Shown here one piece after another: positions 6,111 through 7,420 of a stretch of DNA of 7,420 bases (the first letter of the stretch is position 1; every line of letters starts with the position of its first letter). A program made the translations under genes and the position numbers. Origin of the DNA: Micrococcales bacterium UBA3913. Lineage in GTDB: Bacteria > Actinomycetota > Actinomycetes > Actinomycetales > Microbacteriaceae. Location: positions 1-7,420 of the forward strand of contig DGEZ01000036.1 of NCBI GenBank assembly GCA_002391425.1, read 5' to 3'. The notes below the pieces were generated by a model. The model worked only from the letters and a program-made list of their open reading frames with translations, was not told the origin of the DNA and searched no databases.

Positions 6111-6240
6111 TGTCATTCGAGGGGCCCATGGCGGAGTGTGACACTGGGGTATTTCGGAGAAATGGTGCGTGTCGCACGATTCCTGAGAACCCCCACAAAG
6201 GTTTTGTCCGGAAGGTACGAGACTAACTTGGTGCGTGGCT

Positions 6241-6246
6241 CATAAT
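6241..6246 (+). promoter_or_regulatory. Candidate -10 box for cydA
   Basis: CATAAT matches TATAAT at five of six positions, 68 bases upstream of the cydA ATG. No recognisable -35 lies 16-18 bases upstream (CGAGAC at 6218-6223), which suggests dependence on an activator or on another sigma factor. Transcription would begin near 6253, just at the first leader hairpin. Confidence 0.35.
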
Positions 6247-6253
6247 GCGAGTA

Positions 6254-6296
6254 CAGTCTCCAACAAGTGTCGGAGAACTGGGTGAGATTCGCCCAG
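6254..6296 (+). promoter_or_regulatory. Two overlapping hairpins in the cydA leader
   Basis: Hairpin 1 pairs CAGTCTCC (6254-6261) with GGAGAACTG (6272-6280), 8 bp with one bulged A and a 10-nt loop. Hairpin 2 pairs CTGGG (6278-6282) with CCCAG (6292-6296), 5 bp plus a possible inner G-T pair. They share bases 6278-6280, so they cannot both form fully. The ribosome site at 6304-6309 is outside both. An operator or leader role is inference. Confidence 0.3.
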
Positions 6297-6314
6297 CGCG
6301 ATCGAAGGACTCTG

Positions 6315-7420
6315 ATGATTTCGCACATGCTGGTGGCGTCTGCTGACGTCGATACTGTCGCCCTTGCCCTCGCGCGATGGCAGTTCGGGCTGACCACCCT
6401 CTACCACTATCTGTTCGTACCGTTGACACTTGGTCTGTCGTTCCTCGTTGCTCTGCTGCAGACCGCATGGGTGCGCACCGGCAAGATCAAGTACCTCAAG
6501 CTGACGAAGCTGTTCGGCAAGATCTTCCTGATCAACTTCGCGATGGGCGTGGTCACCGGTATCGTCCAGGAGTTCCAGTTCGGGATGAACTGGTCCACCT
6601 ATTCTCGCTTCGTGGGCGACATCTTCGGTGCTCCGCTGGCCATGGAGGGTCTGTTCGCGTTCTTCCTGGAGGCCACGTTCATCGGCCTGTGGATCTTCGG
6701 GTGGAATCGTCTGTCCAAGCGCGCTCACCTGGCGACGATCTGGCTCACCTCGGCAGCGACGTGGATGTCGGCATTCTTCATCCTCGCCGCAAATGCCTTC
6801 ATGCAGAATCCGGTCGGGTTCAGCTACAACGCAGAAACGTTCCGCGCGGAACTGACCGACATCTTGGCGGTCGTGACGAATCCGATCGCGCTGAACGCGT
6901 TCCCGCACACGATCTCCGGCGGGGTCATGTTCGGCGGAGCGGTCATCGTCGCCGTGGCGGCCTACCACCTGTCCCGACGTCAGCATGTCGATGAGATGCT
7001 CACCGCGGTGAAGTTCGGAGCCTGGTCGGTCATCGGTGGCTTCGCTGCCGCGGTGATCTCTGGTGACACCCTGGGCAAGGCGATGGTGCAGGCCCAGCCG
7101 ATGAAGATGGCCGCCGCGGAAGCGCTGTACTCCACGGAGGCTCCCGCGTCGTTCTCCATCTTCACCCTGGGAACTCCCGACGGGACAACCGAGCTGTTTT
7201 CCATCAAGATTCCGTACCTGCTGTCGTGGCTGTCGACGGGGAGCTTCACCGCGCAGGTGGACGGAATCAACGACCTGCAGGCGCAGTACACCGAGCTGTA
7301 TTGCCAAACCGGGAGCTCCACGGGAGTTGACCTTGCTCTGACCTGTCCGACCGACGGGGTGTTCTCTCCGGTCATCTGGATCACGTACTGGTCGTTCCGG
7401 TGGATGATCTTCTTCGGCGG
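6315..7420 (+). CDS. cydA: Cytochrome bd ubiquinol/menaquinol oxidase subunit I, 3' truncated by window
   Basis: The first 368 residues of CydA (usually about 450-520), open to the window end. CydA is the membrane subunit of cytochrome bd, which oxidises quinol and reduces oxygen at high affinity without pumping protons. With a constant offset of 12 from E. coli CydA, the key residues are present: His31 (haem b595 ligand H19), Glu111 and Glu119 (E99, E107) in FGAPLAMEGLFAFFLEATF, His198 (haem b558 ligand H186) in FPHTISGG, and Q-loop residues Lys264 and Glu269 (K252, E257) in QPMKMAAAE. The Met ligand (M393) and GRQPW-type region lie beyond the window. The Q loop seems to be the short type. 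Cys330 and Cys344 lie in the loop before the next helix. ATG 6315 is preceded by GAAGGA (6304-6309) with a 5-base gap. cydB should follow, but is not in view. Confidence 0.96.
   Translation, partial: MISHMLVASADVDTVALALARWQFGLTTLYHYLFVPLTLGLSFLVALLQTAWVRTGKIKYLKLTKLFGKIFLINFAMGVVTGIVQEFQFGMNWSTYSRFVGDIFGAPLAMEGLFAFFLEATFIGLWIFGWNRLSKRAHLATIWLTSAATWMSAFFILAANAFMQNPVGFSYNAETFRAELTDILAVVTNPIALNAFPHTISGGVMFGGAVIVAVAAYHLSRRQHVDEMLTAVKFGAWSVIGGFAAAVISGDTLGKAMVQAQPMKMAAAEALYSTEAPASFSIFTLGTPDGTTELFSIKIPYLLSWLSTGSFTAQVDGINDLQAQYTELYCQTGSSTGVDLALTCPTDGVFSPVIWITYWSFRWMIFFG

Larger units (their letters stand above)
6058..6314. promoter_or_regulatory. Divergent gntR/cydA intergenic regulatory region
   Basis: These 257 bases hold no convincing gene. 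They contain the candidate gntR and cydA promoter elements and the cydA leader hairpins listed separately, plus two short inverted repeats: AGTGT-G-ACACT (6135-6145) and GTGCG-TGT-CGCAC (6165-6177). The repeats are placed where operators for either gene would be expected. No Rex-type TTGTGA..TCACAA site is visible. Confidence 0.55.

Noticed and set aside
6103..6114. Near-palindrome around CATATG upstream of gntR as a GntR operator
   Set aside because: Only the central 6 bases are symmetric, the flanks do not match, and it overlaps the -10-like TATGAT. Such 6-mers arise often by chance.
6075..6245. Possible small plus-strand ORF of about 56 residues in the gntR/cydA gap
   Set aside because: No ribosome binding site and no recognisable motif; it runs through the candidate promoter elements. 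Chance reading frame is more likely.
6240..7307. Long minus-strand open frame of 355 codons antisense to cydA
   Set aside because: Composition dominated by Arg, Glu, Gln and His with no family motif; it overlaps cydA, whose haem ligands are all in place.

Overview
The window is a fragment of a GC-rich actinobacterial chromosome. The case for Actinomycetota rests on strong G/C bias at third codon positions, GTG start codons, a fused two-domain ThrE exporter, a long Pta of about 690 residues with its N-terminal P-loop-like and DRTGG domains, and an actinobacterial-type CydA. I cannot name a genus. A fermentative or facultative member such as an Actinomycetales relative would fit acetate overflow next to a bd oxidase, but that is inference. 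The first 18 bases are not genomic: they match the Nextera (Tn5 mosaic end) adapter, so base 1 is a contig end and real sequence starts at base 19.

Layout, left to right. (1) The 3' end of a FadD-like acyl-CoA synthetase (+). (2) Converging on it, a ThrE-type threonine/serine exporter (-). The gap between their ends carries a cluster of overlapping inverted repeats. (3) A divergent intergenic region of about 276 bases between thrE and pta. It holds a CRP/GlxR-like 16-mer, a weak promoter and a perfect 8-5-8 inverted repeat. (4) pta and ackA (+), a tight operon in which the pta stop codon lies inside the ackA ribosome binding site. (5) A perfect 20-bp stem hairpin between ackA and a convergent gene. 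(6) A GntR/FadR-type regulator (-) with a degenerate effector domain. (7) A divergent intergenic region of 257 bases with small inverted repeats and leader hairpins. (8) cydA (+), subunit I of cytochrome bd quinol oxidase, cut by the window end; cydB presumably follows.

Functionally, Pta and AckA interconvert acetyl-CoA, acetyl phosphate and acetate, with ATP as the expected phosphoryl donor or product. CydA is the high-affinity quinol oxidase used when oxygen is low. The GntR gene sits between them and shares its intergenic region with cydA, so it could tune the balance of overflow metabolism and respiration, but no target site is proven. FadD (acyl-CoA) and ThrE (amino acid efflux) are neighbours without an obvious link.

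I found no mobile element, CRISPR array, tRNA, rRNA or novel multi-gene system. This is mostly ordinary core metabolism. The points most worth checking are the altered nucleotide-pocket motif of AckA, the regulatory palindromes around pta, and the adapter end.
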